The notes under the pieces were generated by a model. It worked only from the letters and a program-made list of their open reading frames with translations. It made no database searches and was not told where the DNA came from. A program made the translations under genes and the position numbers. Shown here in pieces: positions 1-7,320 of a DNA stretch of 22,379 nt (position 1 is the first letter of the stretch; every line of letters begins with the position of its first letter). The stretch is from positions 1-22,379 of the IMG/VR virus record IMGVR_UViG_3300037584_003327; one strand, written 5' to 3'. Origin of the DNA: a virus.

Positions 1-173
1 GAATGGTCATGTCAGAAAACACTCTTGAGCACTTCCGAGCCGACGCAAGTCGTCGTTCTATAGATGATGATGAGGGTGATTACAGTGTTCAACCAAGGCA
101 CAGTCAGACGCTACATCCAAAGGGTAGCAAAGGGGATGCATCTTATAATACTGGAGACCATAGTGGGGAGTGA
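1..173 (+). CDS. C-terminal part or whole of a small unknown protein
   Basis: An open frame runs from the window edge to the TGA at 171-173. ATGs occur at 3 and 9, so this may be a complete gene of about 54-56 residues or the tail of a longer one; the edge prevents a decision. The product is hydrophilic, with an acidic Asp/Glu patch (DDDEGD) in the middle and a Gly/Ser/His-rich end (GDHSGE), and has no recognisable domain. Its last codons carry a purine-rich stretch (GGGGAG) that fits as ribosome-binding site for the next gene, so the two are probably co-translated. It lies in the + strand virion module; no function can be given. Confidence 0.5.
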   Translation, partial: MVMSENTLEHFRADASRRSIDDDEGDYSVQPRHSQTLHPKGSKGDASYNTGDHSGE

Positions 174-178
174 AGCGC

Positions 179-766
179 ATGACACCGATGGATGAGGCTT
201 GGGCAATACTAAAGCGTCAAACGACGCTTGGAGAGCATCACCCCGACTTTCCTTCACCTCATGGCCCCGTCACTATGAGGAGATTACATCCTTTAGAATC
301 GTGGTATAAAGACACAGATTTAGGACAAAGTATACCTCAAGAACATAGACAACCGTTTCATAGATTGATACAAGAGGGGCTAAAGCCTGTTCCTGCAAGT
401 GAAGGTGCAGTTAGGTGGGAAGACCGTCAATTCATGAATACGGGTGCAAGAGGCGGTGACCGTTACAAACCGTTTGACATAAAAGACAAATCGGGCAATT
501 GGGTGTTTCCCGCTGGTGAAGGCGCAGGCGGCTGGAACATGTATAGTGATGCAGAACTGGGCAGAGGTCGATTAGGAATAAGGATGCCAATAGAGCAAAT
601 CGAGGGCATCTTTAGAAACAGAGGCTATCCTTTTCAAGGTAGAGACGAGCCTGCTGAGGGCTTTATTACCCAACATATACCTCCTGAATTTTTGGTAAGA
701 TTACCTGATGGTTGGACAGGTGGTCAAAGTCACTTTGGTGAAAGAGGAGAAATAGGGATTGAGTGA
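179..766 (+). CDS. ART-like paralogue A with shared N-terminal leader; HGT motif absent
   Basis: 195 residues from ATG 179. A GTG at 170 is possible, but GGGGAG at 165-170 sits at ideal distance from 179. Residues 1-31 nearly repeat those of the next gene (MTPMDEAW, ILKRQTTLGE, HPD, PSP, GPV). The rest has the same layout as that gene: GLKP near 68-70, WVFPAG near 108-113, LGIRMP near 132-137 and a closing IPPEFLV near 168-173. These match GLKP, AVYATG, VGIRAP and IPPQYLV in the downstream protein, which carries an ADP-ribosyltransferase-like HGT motif. That HGT motif is missing here, so this copy is likely a diverged or inactive fold relative, or one with another substrate. No signal peptide or membrane segment is seen. 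Position before tail-type genes suggests an accessory or virion-associated protein. The relationship of the two genes is clear; the ART assignment for this copy is inference. Confidence 0.75.
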   Translation: MTPMDEAWAILKRQTTLGEHHPDFPSPHGPVTMRRLHPLESWYKDTDLGQSIPQEHRQPFHRLIQEGLKPVPASEGAVRWEDRQFMNTGARGGDRYKPFDIKDKSGNWVFPAGEGAGGWNMYSDAELGRGRLGIRMPIEQIEGIFRNRGYPFQGRDEPAEGFITQHIPPEFLVRLPDGWTGGQSHFGERGEIGIE

Positions 767-771
767 AGCGT

Positions 772-1191
772 ATGACACCAATGGATGAGGCTTGGATGAT
801 ATTGAAGCGTCAGACTACGCTTGGTGAGTTTCATCCTGACTTACCGAGTCCTTACGGACCTGTTATGTATTATCATGGCACTGGTCAAAGATATATACCC
901 GCTATTCAATCTACAGGATTAAAGCCTTCATTTGGTAATTACGGTAACGCAGTTTACGCTACCGGAGACATAGACTTAGCAAGGTTTTATGCAAAGAAAC
1001 ACAAATCTGGAATAGGAACACAAACTGTAAATCGACCAAAGTCGCCACCTGCAATAGTTGGCATCAGAGCACCAAAAGACGGCTCTATACCTATGGATAT
1101 GGTTGATTCAACAAATATAGCGATGTTTCCTCAGACAATACCGCCTCAATATTTAGTGACAGAGGGAATTGACCCCTATGGAAGGGAGTGA
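772..1191 (+). CDS. Putative ADP-ribosyltransferase-fold (PARP/KptA-like) protein with shared leader
   Basis: 139 residues from ATG 772; the GTG at 763 overlaps the previous stop and is the alternative. Residues 1-31 are the same leader as in the preceding gene. After it come YYHGTG (33-38), where His35 and Gly-Thr would bind NAD in ART folds, I-x-x-x-GLKP (45-52), AVYATGDIDLARFYA (60-74), which fits the second ART motif with its Tyr and the A..YA helix, a VGIRAP strand and a final IPPQYLV. This order is typical of small ART-fold proteins, which transfer ADP-ribose from NAD to protein, nucleic acid or RNA 2'-phosphate. The third catalytic residue cannot be placed with confidence. In tailed phages ARTs often modify host RNA polymerase or translation factors, and some are packaged in virions. 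A role here is inference; the fold call is moderately sure. Confidence 0.7.
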   Translation: MTPMDEAWMILKRQTTLGEFHPDLPSPYGPVMYYHGTGQRYIPAIQSTGLKPSFGNYGNAVYATGDIDLARFYAKKHKSGIGTQTVNRPKSPPAIVGIRAPKDGSIPMDMVDSTNIAMFPQTIPPQYLVTEGIDPYGRE

Positions 1192-1193
1192 GT

Positions 1194-2897
1194 ATGGCAC
1201 TAGGTAAGAATCTCGCAACAGGTCGAGCAGACGCCGCTCAGAACACTGTAATGAAGAAGATTCGTAAGCCACGCTTTGTCGACAACGCTGTTCGTCATGC
1301 TCAGTACACTAAGATTAAGGCTGGATTTGCGGCTAACAAGCCTACCAAAACTGACTTTATACCTACACCTGAGCGCAGATACAAACTTATTGAGGAAGAA
1401 GATACCATCCGTTTGCTTCATAATCCGACAGACAGTATGACCTATGAGGGCTCGTTGTTCTATGACGGTGACAAGGCTAGGGCTAAATTTACTAGCGCTG
1501 TTCTTGGTTTTGGAGGAAGTGAGTTAAACTACCCAGCAACTGTTTTGCCACCTTTAGTAGTCGGTAGTGAACATAATAACCAAGCCTTGGTATTATCAGA
1601 GGTTCAGAACGCTACAAAGGGTAACAGATACCGACTAGAGAACCTAAAAGGCAGCAAACTGAGTGACATCGGTTTCACTGATAAAACCATCCGTTTTGTT
1701 CAGAAAGTGGGAGTAGGGCTGAGGACTTCTGACCTCGCAATCAAGTTAGGTAACTCGTCTAAGAGTTCACTTAGTGGAATTAAAGTAAAGAGGCACAGTG
1801 GTACTTTCGTAGCCAGAGATTTCTATGGTATTGATTCTATAACAGCACTAAGATACTTGGCCAAACACGACTTTTATTCCCCAAGAAGTGACAGGTTCGG
1901 TAACCTCATTTATTCCCCTCAAACCCAAATAGAAAGAGAGCATCTTTTGACAGAAAACAGGGTATCTGGCGGTACATCCGAGAACAACAACAGTGCTTTA
2001 CCTAATAGAGTAGTAGTAAGGGGTAAATCTAGGGCTAATAACGACAAAAATGTAGTACAGATAGACGATTTTGGCCCTCAAGAGAATTCTGTCAACGAAT
2101 TACCCGGTGGTATTACTGCTCCTACTGCTCTGACCAAGGCTAGTGCTAGAAGAATAGGTCAAAATATGCTTAGAATGGCAAAAAAAGCAACAGATTCTAA
2201 GATTTTGAAAGATGTGTTAGAAGGTACGCATATACAACCGGGTGATTTAGTTAGTTATCACTCAAGAACAAGCGATGATAAGAAGATAGTACTGAGTGGC
2301 AATTATGATTTAATAAATCGTAAATCTGACTTACATATCAACTCAGTAGACGGTACTTTAGAAGATGTGTTGCAGAAATTCCAAGAAGTCGACATTAGTA
2401 ATACTGCTGATGATGATTTTGACCGAAATAGGCAATTCAGCGTAGAAGAATTTAGCACATCTTTTGGATTTAAAGTGAAGGTTAGTTGGGAAATAGCAGA
2501 AAGAGTTGACAATAACAGAGGTGTCGGTTTCAACCTAGGTCAACCTAATAGGGACATTATACACGGTACTCTTGAACTACAAAGTACGGGTGTCCTCATA
2601 AACAATGGTGGTGGTCATGCGATAGGTACTACATCATTTACGACTGATGGAGTAAATGCCAATTCTGTGTTCACTACAGATAACCAACCTGTTTATACTT
2701 CTAGTGGTAACGAACTAGGTCACATACATTCAGCCAGTGTAGGGACTAACACTGTTGTCATTAAATCAAGAAGCGTTCATCCGGTACTGGACAACGAAGA
2801 ATTATTGATAAGGTCTGACACTTTACCAGAATCAAAGAACGCACATCATAAACTAGGTGCAGTACAAAGTAGATATCTTAAGAACAGGAGAGGTTGA
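1194..2897 (+). CDS. Putative tail / baseplate-hub structural protein
   Basis: 567 residues from ATG 1194. GGAAGGG just upstream favours 1194 over the overlapping GTG at 1188. The N-terminus is basic (KKIRKPRF) and the protein is rich in beta-forming stretches and Asn/Ser/Gly. Mid-protein segments such as DSITALRYLAKHDFY (residues about 215-229) and GDLVSYHSR...VLSGNYDLINRKSDLHI (about 345-385) resemble phage hub or late-control-type proteins, where a substrate-address strand is followed by a conversion of coordinates domain. The last 150 residues are Gly/Thr/Asn-rich, fibre-like. The gene is followed after one base by a small beta protein and a fibre-like protein, which supports a tail location. 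No protease or lysozyme motif is visible. The exact role is uncertain; a side-tail or spike protein is the main alternative. Confidence 0.6.
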   Translation: MALGKNLATGRADAAQNTVMKKIRKPRFVDNAVRHAQYTKIKAGFAANKPTKTDFIPTPERRYKLIEEEDTIRLLHNPTDSMTYEGSLFYDGDKARAKFTSAVLGFGGSELNYPATVLPPLVVGSEHNNQALVLSEVQNATKGNRYRLENLKGSKLSDIGFTDKTIRFVQKVGVGLRTSDLAIKLGNSSKSSLSGIKVKRHSGTFVARDFYGIDSITALRYLAKHDFYSPRSDRFGNLIYSPQTQIEREHLLTENRVSGGTSENNNSALPNRVVVRGKSRANNDKNVVQIDDFGPQENSVNELPGGITAPTALTKASARRIGQNMLRMAKKATDSKILKDVLEGTHIQPGDLVSYHSRTSDDKKIVLSGNYDLINRKSDLHINSVDGTLEDVLQKFQEVDISNTADDDFDRNRQFSVEEFSTSFGFKVKVSWEIAERVDNNRGVGFNLGQPNRDIIHGTLELQSTGVLINNGGGHAIGTTSFTTDGVNANSVFTTDNQPVYTSSGNELGHIHSASVGTNTVVIKSRSVHPVLDNEELLIRSDTLPESKNAHHKLGAVQSRYLKNRRG

Positions 2898-2898
2898 T

Positions 2899-3255
2899 AT
2901 GCCATTATTAGACGAAGGAACAAGATTTTTGATAGACACGCTAAGAGCGAGAATAAACGAAGTAGTATTCGGCTTCGATGGAACAGTAGCCACTCAACAA
3001 GATGGTGGTATAGGTAGACCAGCCGTAGTTGTCAAACCCGATGTTAAGATTATAGATGACAATACCCTATCTGTAGAAGCAAAACTGTCATTAGATGTGA
3101 GTTTCACGCTACCTTTGAGGGAAGTAGTAATCAGATACAAGAACCCTAGCGATTCTACCGATACTACTGACTTCTGTAGATACACTTACAACTCAGTTGA
3201 AAAAACTAGCAATAACGAAATCAAATTTACAGCAATTATAGAGGTGGGACAATGA
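2899..3255 (+). CDS. Small beta-rich virion-module protein, unknown function
   Basis: 118 residues from ATG 2899. The frame stays open upstream to 2857, but AGGAG/GAGAGG at 2886-2892 precedes ATG 2899 at correct distance and the start falls one base after the previous stop. The sequence begins with a helix (LLDEGTRFLIDTLRARI) followed by alternating beta strands with many Thr/Asp/Asn and no Cys cluster until C89 region (FCRYTY). It overlaps the fibre-like gene downstream by ATGA. The size and place between a hub-like and a fibre-like gene suggest a connector, adaptor or tail-tip protein, but this is context only; no family is recognised. Confidence 0.6.
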   Translation: MPLLDEGTRFLIDTLRARINEVVFGFDGTVATQQDGGIGRPAVVVKPDVKIIDDNTLSVEAKLSLDVSFTLPLREVVIRYKNPSDSTDTTDFCRYTYNSVEKTSNNEIKFTAIIEVGQ

Positions 3256-4430
3256 CTAATCCAAAAGCAGGACATACGAGCGCAACTGGTTACGGTGCAA
3301 ATTCACAAGGACTCAGAGACGGCGATGGACTTACTAGCCCTAGCCTTACTAATCTGTACGAAGGATTACACGGTAACGGCATCTTGAGATTAAGCGACGG
3401 TGCTAAAGGTCATTCGCTTAGAAACAGCGTAGTTTCCGGTACTCCCGGCTACATCACAGCAGGCAACGCAGGGTTGATTACAGTCAACGGTGGTTACTGC
3501 AAAATAGATGGTATTCTGTACAAGTTTGCAGGCGGTCCGGGTAGCACTGTTGCCTTTACCGTTAAGTCTGATTCTAACTTTTCTGGCGATTTACCTAGCA
3601 ATCCTTCCTCTAACTCAGAAGTGTTTGTAGTAATATATCTAGTTGGTAATAACTCACCAAAAGACAATGTGATGTACGAAATAGGTACACCCGTTGTAGC
3701 ATCAGCAGGTACGCCGCTAATACCGAACAGATTCCTTTCTGACCCAAGTATCACTGCTAATACTGACTCTAATCACCACAGTAGTGTACTCGCAGTGCTT
3801 AGGTACACTATCAGTACCAGTGGTGTATTAGGTAATGACCCAATAATCTTTGACCGAAGGACATTCTTAGACAGCGCTGTCAACTTTTTAACGCCTATGA
3901 CTAAGGCTGAAAATGGTAACACTGTTTATCCCGGTAACTCTATTAATTCCGCTGCTGACCTAGATAGTTTCTTTGCAGGTAACGAAGGTGGTAACTTCGC
4001 TGGTAGCCCTTTCGGTGCTATATGGCAAAGTCACGCTGCTGATGTAGCAGGTAGTCGACATGGGCTGGTGTATGCTGCATCACCTAGAAATGTTCACGCT
4101 ACTCCTTCAACGGATACTCATATATTAGGTCCAAATAGAGTAGAAGTGATAACCACTAGTGGTAATGTCACATTTAACTTTGACCAAGGCAACATATGGA
4201 TAATCACTACTGACACTGATAGAACTATCAACCCAACTAATGACTTCCCTAGAGGGCATGTTATAGAAATATACCATAAGGCTGGAAGTCACACTCTTCA
4301 CTTTGATTCTACCAGCGGCGGGCATAGTACCAGTACTAAGATAAATGTAGATGTAGGTATAAACAAATACGGTAAGTTTGTCTACGATGGTGCTGATTGG
4401 CATAAAGTAGACTTGCACACGGTGAGTTGA
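3252..4430 (+). CDS. Putative tail fibre / receptor-binding virion protein
   Basis: 392 residues, starting at an ATG that overlaps the previous stop (ATGA). Composition is typical of trimeric phage fibres: rich in Gly, Ser, Thr, Asn and Asp, short beta strands, few Cys, no membrane segment. Near residue 70-95 a segment (ITVNGGYCKIDGILYKF) is like fibre proteins that carry a generic beta-sandwich after the attachment region. The C-terminus from about 295 (VITTSGNVTFNF ... KYGKFVYDGADWHKVD) looks like the knob-type beta domain seen at the end of many marine phage fibres. The fold is inferred from sequence style, not from a family match. It is likely a host-recognition or virion-surface protein; a capsid decoration protein is an alternative. 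Confidence 0.6.
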   Translation: MTNPKAGHTSATGYGANSQGLRDGDGLTSPSLTNLYEGLHGNGILRLSDGAKGHSLRNSVVSGTPGYITAGNAGLITVNGGYCKIDGILYKFAGGPGSTVAFTVKSDSNFSGDLPSNPSSNSEVFVVIYLVGNNSPKDNVMYEIGTPVVASAGTPLIPNRFLSDPSITANTDSNHHSSVLAVLRYTISTSGVLGNDPIIFDRRTFLDSAVNFLTPMTKAENGNTVYPGNSINSAADLDSFFAGNEGGNFAGSPFGAIWQSHAADVAGSRHGLVYAASPRNVHATPSTDTHILGPNRVEVITTSGNVTFNFDQGNIWIITTDTDRTINPTNDFPRGHVIEIYHKAGSHTLHFDSTSGGHSTSTKINVDVGINKYGKFVYDGADWHKVDLHTVS

Positions 4431-4687
4431 TGGGTAGATTAATCGACATGCTCAAGCAAAGGTGCGAGAACTGCAATCGTATTTCTCTACCGTTGTCGAT
4501 ATCAGGTTGTTATGTATCAGGTGAGCCTGTAGTTCTACACCAGTGCTCTTTCTGCGACTACATACGCTTTCATGGACAACTTGGATTCAAGGGTGTCCGT
4601 AAGCGCAAGGCAGAGCCTATATCAAGAAAGGCTGGCGGCAGATTCTCCCGCTATCTCAGACAAATGGCTGAGAAGTTAGGAAGGTAA
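4430..4687 (+). CDS. Small basic zinc-ribbon protein
   Basis: 85 residues from ATG 4430, which overlaps the previous TGA by one base (TGATG) with GGTGA just before it. Two CxxC pairs are visible, CENC (residues 12-15) and CSFC (38-41), with an extra Cys26 and His37, so one zinc ribbon is likely. The rest is strongly basic (KGVRKRK, SRKAGGRFSRYLR), suggesting nucleic acid binding. It is the last gene of the + strand module and ends two bases from the stop of the convergent gene; its final codons form one arm of an inverted repeat. It is one of many Cys-rich mini-proteins in the window. Its role is unknown; a transcription or packaging factor is possible. Confidence 0.65.
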   Translation: MGRLIDMLKQRCENCNRISLPLSISGCYVSGEPVVLHQCSFCDYIRFHGQLGFKGVRKRKAEPISRKAGGRFSRYLRQMAEKLGR

Positions 4688-4710
4688 GTTTATTCCGACA
4701 AACTTCTCAG
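4668..4710. terminator. Inverted repeat across convergent gene ends, possible bidirectional terminator
   Basis: CTGAGAAGTT at 4668-4677 is a perfect reverse complement of AACTTCTCAG at 4701-4710. Between the arms GGAA (4679-4682) and TTCC (4693-4696) could form a small inner stem. The structure spans both stop codons (4685-4687 on +, 4690-4692 on -). No long T-run follows, and euryarchaeal termination depends mainly on T-rich tracts, so a terminator role is inference from symmetry and position. Confidence 0.4.
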
Positions 4711-5166
4711 TAGTTCCATTCTTTCATGAGTTGTTTGGGAAATTATACCTCCGCCCACACCATTTCCAGAAAGCATGTATTGAGGGTGTTCTCTACATAA
4801 ATTTAGCAAAGTAAGCATAGCACTTACTCCCGCTTCGGTGCAATCTTCTTGATGATTAGCGACAATAGAGTTTATCATATAATAAGTATTTTCACTAAAA
4901 AATGCACCTGCTGTTTCTATATAGTCATATAATAACTCTGGACTTTCAACCATCATATTTAGAGAAACATTACCTTCTCCATCTTCCTCAGTTTCATTTT
5001 CAAAAATAGATAACTTATGCCTAAATAGATATTCTTGACACATTTCTATAAAGTCGTCTAATTGACGCATTTGTTGTGTTATCACAGGTTCGTTAAAACC
5101 AAATATTGGTTGTTCATAATCAGGATGTACTCCCTCGCTCTTTTCTGTTATGGGTTCTTTCGCCAT
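4690..5166 (-). CDS. Unknown acidic protein with its own promoter
   Basis: 158 residues from ATG 5166. The protein is acidic and mostly helical, with an ETEEDGEGN acidic turn at about 57-65 and a GNGVGGG glycine turn near 135-141. No catalytic motif, zinc cluster or membrane span is seen, and no family is recognised. It is the last gene of the minus block. Unlike nearly all its neighbours it has no ribosome-binding site, but an archaeal TATA-like box lies 20-29 bases before the ATG. This suggests a leaderless mRNA made from a separate promoter and possibly a different time of expression, such as early or late in infection. Confidence 0.7.
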   Translation of the reverse strand: MAKEPITEKSEGVHPDYEQPIFGFNEPVITQQMRQLDDFIEMCQEYLFRHKLSIFENETEEDGEGNVSLNMMVESPELLYDYIETAGAFFSENTYYMINSIVANHQEDCTEAGVSAMLTLLNLCREHPQYMLSGNGVGGGIISQTTHERMELLRSLSE

Positions 5167-5185
5167 AAGTTTTGGTATACCATAC

Positions 5186-5195
5186 TATACTTAAA
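5186..5195 (-). promoter_or_regulatory. TATA-like box for the 158-aa gene (leaderless)
   Basis: On the minus strand the bases read TTTAAGTATA, centred about 25 bases before the ATG at 5166. Archaeal TATA boxes lie about 25-30 bases before transcription starts, so the mRNA would start at or near the ATG. This agrees with the lack of a ribosome-binding site there. Only the motif and spacing are seen; TSS not known. Confidence 0.45.
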
Positions 5196-5199
5196 CTAA

Positions 5200-5244
5200 T
5201 TGAGTAATCCTCATCAGAAAGCGAGCACATTTGAGTAATTACTC
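5200..5244. repeat. Direct repeat TTGAGTAAT with adjacent 12-bp palindrome
   Basis: TTGAGTAAT occurs at 5200-5208 and again at 5231-5239. The second copy runs into GAGTAATTACTC (5233-5244), a perfect 12-bp palindrome that covers the stop codon of the 31-aa gene. It lies directly upstream of the TATA-like box at 5186-5195, a position fit for an operator or for the end of the preceding transcript. Function is inference. Confidence 0.4.
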
Positions 5245-5334
5245 TTCCTCGTCTTTTCCACGGAGACACGCTAAACAATATCTAAATCCTCGATGGGCTA
5301 GATTGAAACAACCTCTTTTTGAGCATAGTCTCAT
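5239..5334 (-). CDS. 31-residue Cys4 zinc mini-protein
   Basis: An ORF from ATG 5334 to TAA 5239-5241 encodes 31 residues with C4, C9, C20 and C23 (C-x4-C-x10-C-x2-C) and a Glu-rich end (KDEEE). The pattern, with GC-N-L-A and RYC, resembles the zinc knuckle seen at the front of some phage HNH nucleases, but no nuclease part follows. GAGGAA lies seven bases before the ATG, and the gene begins two bases after the stop of its upstream neighbour. The ideal ribosome-binding site and Cys pairs make it likely real despite its size. It may be a stand-alone zinc finger or the remainder of a larger gene. Confidence 0.6.
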   Translation of the reverse strand: MRLCSKRGCFNLAHRGFRYCLACLRGKDEEE

Positions 5335-5336
5335 AT

Positions 5337-5831
5337 TTATTCCTCTTCTATTTCTATAAGCCCAACGCCTAGCCACTCACCTATAGTTCGCTGTTCTTTA
5401 TTTTTTATTGCAGCAGCGTGTCCTAAACTACCCGGTAGAAAGGACAAAAGATTTCCTAATTCAAAAAAACAACCTTTGGCGTAGCCCAAACTTTCACCAA
5501 GCCACTTACCACTATCTATTTCATCATGTATTTTTTCCATTCTCCACTCTAAAATTGCGACCAAAGATTTTGGACAGTTTTTTATTTCTGTGGCACTAAA
5601 AAACGCATTGTGGGCTAATGCTTCTTTGTTCTTTTCATAGAACTTTTTTGACTTCTCAGCGGCTAACTGTTGCTTTAGTTTGTAATCCTTCCTTTCTTTC
5701 ATTTCTTTTACTGCATTTTGAACATGCTCTTTAGAAATCAATGATTTCAGACTTTTGTTAAAAAATAAAAAGTCTTCTATTTCCTCCTTAGTCGCTGGAG
5801 GTATTTCGTGCTCGTCACTCAAGTCACTCAC
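5337..5831 (-). CDS. Unknown Lys/Glu-rich helical protein downstream of thermosome
   Basis: The stop is certain but the start is not. GTG 5831 overlaps the thermosome stop (GTGAGTGA); ATG 5852 gives 171 residues, and TTG 5822 has a GGTGA five bases ahead. From 5831 the protein has 164 residues. Its first half is highly charged and helical (KEMKERKDYKLKQQ, EKSKKFYEKNKEAL), probably a coiled coil; the second half is more hydrophobic, with W..., GKWLGESLGYAKG and LLSFLPGSLGHAAA stretches that are amphipathic rather than membrane spans. No known domain is recognised. Coupling to the thermosome may mean shared expression, but a chaperonin-related function such as a client or cofactor is only a guess. 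Confidence 0.6.
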   Translation of the reverse strand: MSDLSDEHEIPPATKEEIEDFLFFNKSLKSLISKEHVQNAVKEMKERKDYKLKQQLAAEKSKKFYEKNKEALAHNAFFSATEIKNCPKSLVAILEWRMEKIHDEIDSGKWLGESLGYAKGCFFELGNLLSFLPGSLGHAAAIKNKEQRTIGEWLGVGLIEIEEE

Positions 5832-7320
5832 CACGCTTGCCGATGATATCATCTATGCGTAGTATACTGATTGTAACTTCACTGGCCGATTGAATAGCCT
5901 GCTTGACTAAATCAAGTGGTTCGAATACATCTTGTTCTTTCATCGAACAAGCACCGCCGTTTTCTATATCTGGACCGCTATCAGTGTTACCCGCCTTGTG
6001 TTCATTTCTTAGTGTCAAGATAGTGTCAAGTGGGTCATGACCTGCATTCTCAGCAATGGTAGCCGGTATAGACTCTAATGAGTCAGCAAATGCGTCGATA
6101 GCCATCTGCTCTCTACCACCTGCTTCCGCAGCCCTTGAGCGCAAGTGCAACGCTGCATTCAAATAAGCAGAGCCTCCACCGTAGACGACTGCGTTGCTGT
6201 TGAAAGCCAGACAGACTACTCCAAGTGCATCTTCAAATCCACGCTCAGTTTCGTCAAGAGTCTGCTTAGTAGCACCTCTTAGAATAAGGGTAGTAACTTC
6301 ACCTTTACCTTTGACTACGACATATTTCATGTCACCGATTGTCTTGCATTCAGCATCACAGTCAACTGCTTCAAGTAAATCATCAGTACTGTGAGCAATA
6401 GTGGTGTTAAGTAATTTAGCCAATGCTGTCATGTCACTTTCAGGTATTCTATGTACCATGGATATGCTATGCTTGGCTAGTGTAGCCGCTACAACTTCAT
6501 GAACTGTATCTCTAACAAATACTACTCCGCCTTCTGGTAGAAGATTAGTAATAGTATTAGCCTTCTCAACCCATTGCTCTCTACCGGACTGACGCTTGTA
6601 CTGTTGATATTCAGCAGCAGAGCCAAGATTCAACTGGACATTATCGTCGCTTTTGATATCGCTCAAACCAGTGTTGATTAGTAAAGCCTTACCGTTTGGT
6701 AGAGTAGGCATGGCAGGAAGAATGAATTCTTTGTGCAATACCACTCCACTAAAACAAGACGAGTCATCTAGGCTACCACCCGGTTGACATAGAACACGAA
6801 TGCGCTCAAATTCTCCACCGGCTTTCTTAACTGCTTCGACACAAAGACCACTGACATGCTCTACACTTGATTCAAGTGCTTTACCTGTAATCGAAGTCTT
6901 GGCTACATTAGATAAATGCTTGTCGCCCTTGAATGATAAAGTTGCTATGTGGTCAGTTGCCCACTTGGAGGCTTTTCTGTAACCACGACATATGATGTTA
7001 GCGTGTAGACCTTTGTTGAACAGGAGTTCGCTGTTACCCAGTAGTTCGCCTGCCAAGACCACTGTACTCGTAGTACCGTCATAGCATATGTTCTCTTGTG
7101 TGTTGGCCGCTTCGACTACCATTTTAGCCGCTGGGTGACTGATGTCTAGTTCTTGTAGAATAGTAGCACCGTCGTTAGTAACTATTACATTACCACCGGC
7201 ATCTACCATCATCTTGTCCATACCCATCGGACCAAGGGTTGTCTTAACCGTCATTACGGCTCTTTTTGCTGCTCTTATATTATGCACTACTGCACTTGTG
7301 TTTGCTTCGTTTTCGTTCAT
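5824..7320 (-). CDS. ths: Group II chaperonin (thermosome subunit)
   Basis: ATP-driven protein folding in a closed double ring. 498 residues from ATG 7320, which has GAGAGGG seven bases ahead; a longer TTG start at 7335 is unlikely. All TCP-1 signatures are visible: TTLGPMGMDKMMV (27-39), VTNDGATILQELDISHP (47-63, with Asp50) and QENICYDGTT (75-84). The apical domain spans about 185-335, then VVYGGGSAYLNAA (378-390), IPATIAENAGHDP (418-430) and EPLDLVKQAI...ILRIDD (467-491). The protein is some 40 residues shorter than usual (about 540). The usual GDGTT is YDGTT here, and the Gly-Met-rich C-terminal tail is absent. A virus-borne thermosome among replication genes is a known trait of magroviruses. 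It may fold virion or replication proteins, alone or mixed with host subunits. The TCP-1 identity is certain; the effect of the changes is not. Confidence 0.95.
   Translation of the reverse strand: MNENEANTSAVVHNIRAAKRAVMTVKTTLGPMGMDKMMVDAGGNVIVTNDGATILQELDISHPAAKMVVEAANTQENICYDGTTSTVVLAGELLGNSELLFNKGLHANIICRGYRKASKWATDHIATLSFKGDKHLSNVAKTSITGKALESSVEHVSGLCVEAVKKAGGEFERIRVLCQPGGSLDDSSCFSGVVLHKEFILPAMPTLPNGKALLINTGLSDIKSDDNVQLNLGSAAEYQQYKRQSGREQWVEKANTITNLLPEGGVVFVRDTVHEVVAATLAKHSISMVHRIPESDMTALAKLLNTTIAHSTDDLLEAVDCDAECKTIGDMKYVVVKGKGEVTTLILRGATKQTLDETERGFEDALGVVCLAFNSNAVVYGGGSAYLNAALHLRSRAAEAGGREQMAIDAFADSLESIPATIAENAGHDPLDTILTLRNEHKAGNTDSGPDIENGGACSMKEQDVFEPLDLVKQAIQSASEVTISILRIDDIIGKRGE

Noticed and set aside
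2857-2898. N-terminal extension of the small beta-rich gene
   Set aside because: It overlaps the hub-like gene's last codons; ATG 2899 has a clear ribosome-binding site and lies one base after the stop.
3494-4418. Minus-strand open frames opposite the fibre-like gene
   Set aside because: Shadows; the + strand gene has a coupled start and fibre-like composition, and the minus frames have no initiation signal.
4427-4429. TTG start for the 85-aa zinc-ribbon gene
   Set aside because: ATG 4430 directly follows, overlaps the previous stop as TGATG and is a better start codon at suitable distance from GGTGA.
5824-7320. Thermosome as evidence for a cellular archaeal chromosome
   Set aside because: The context is phage-like virion genes and a compact viral replication block with many tiny genes; magroviruses are known to encode a thermosome.
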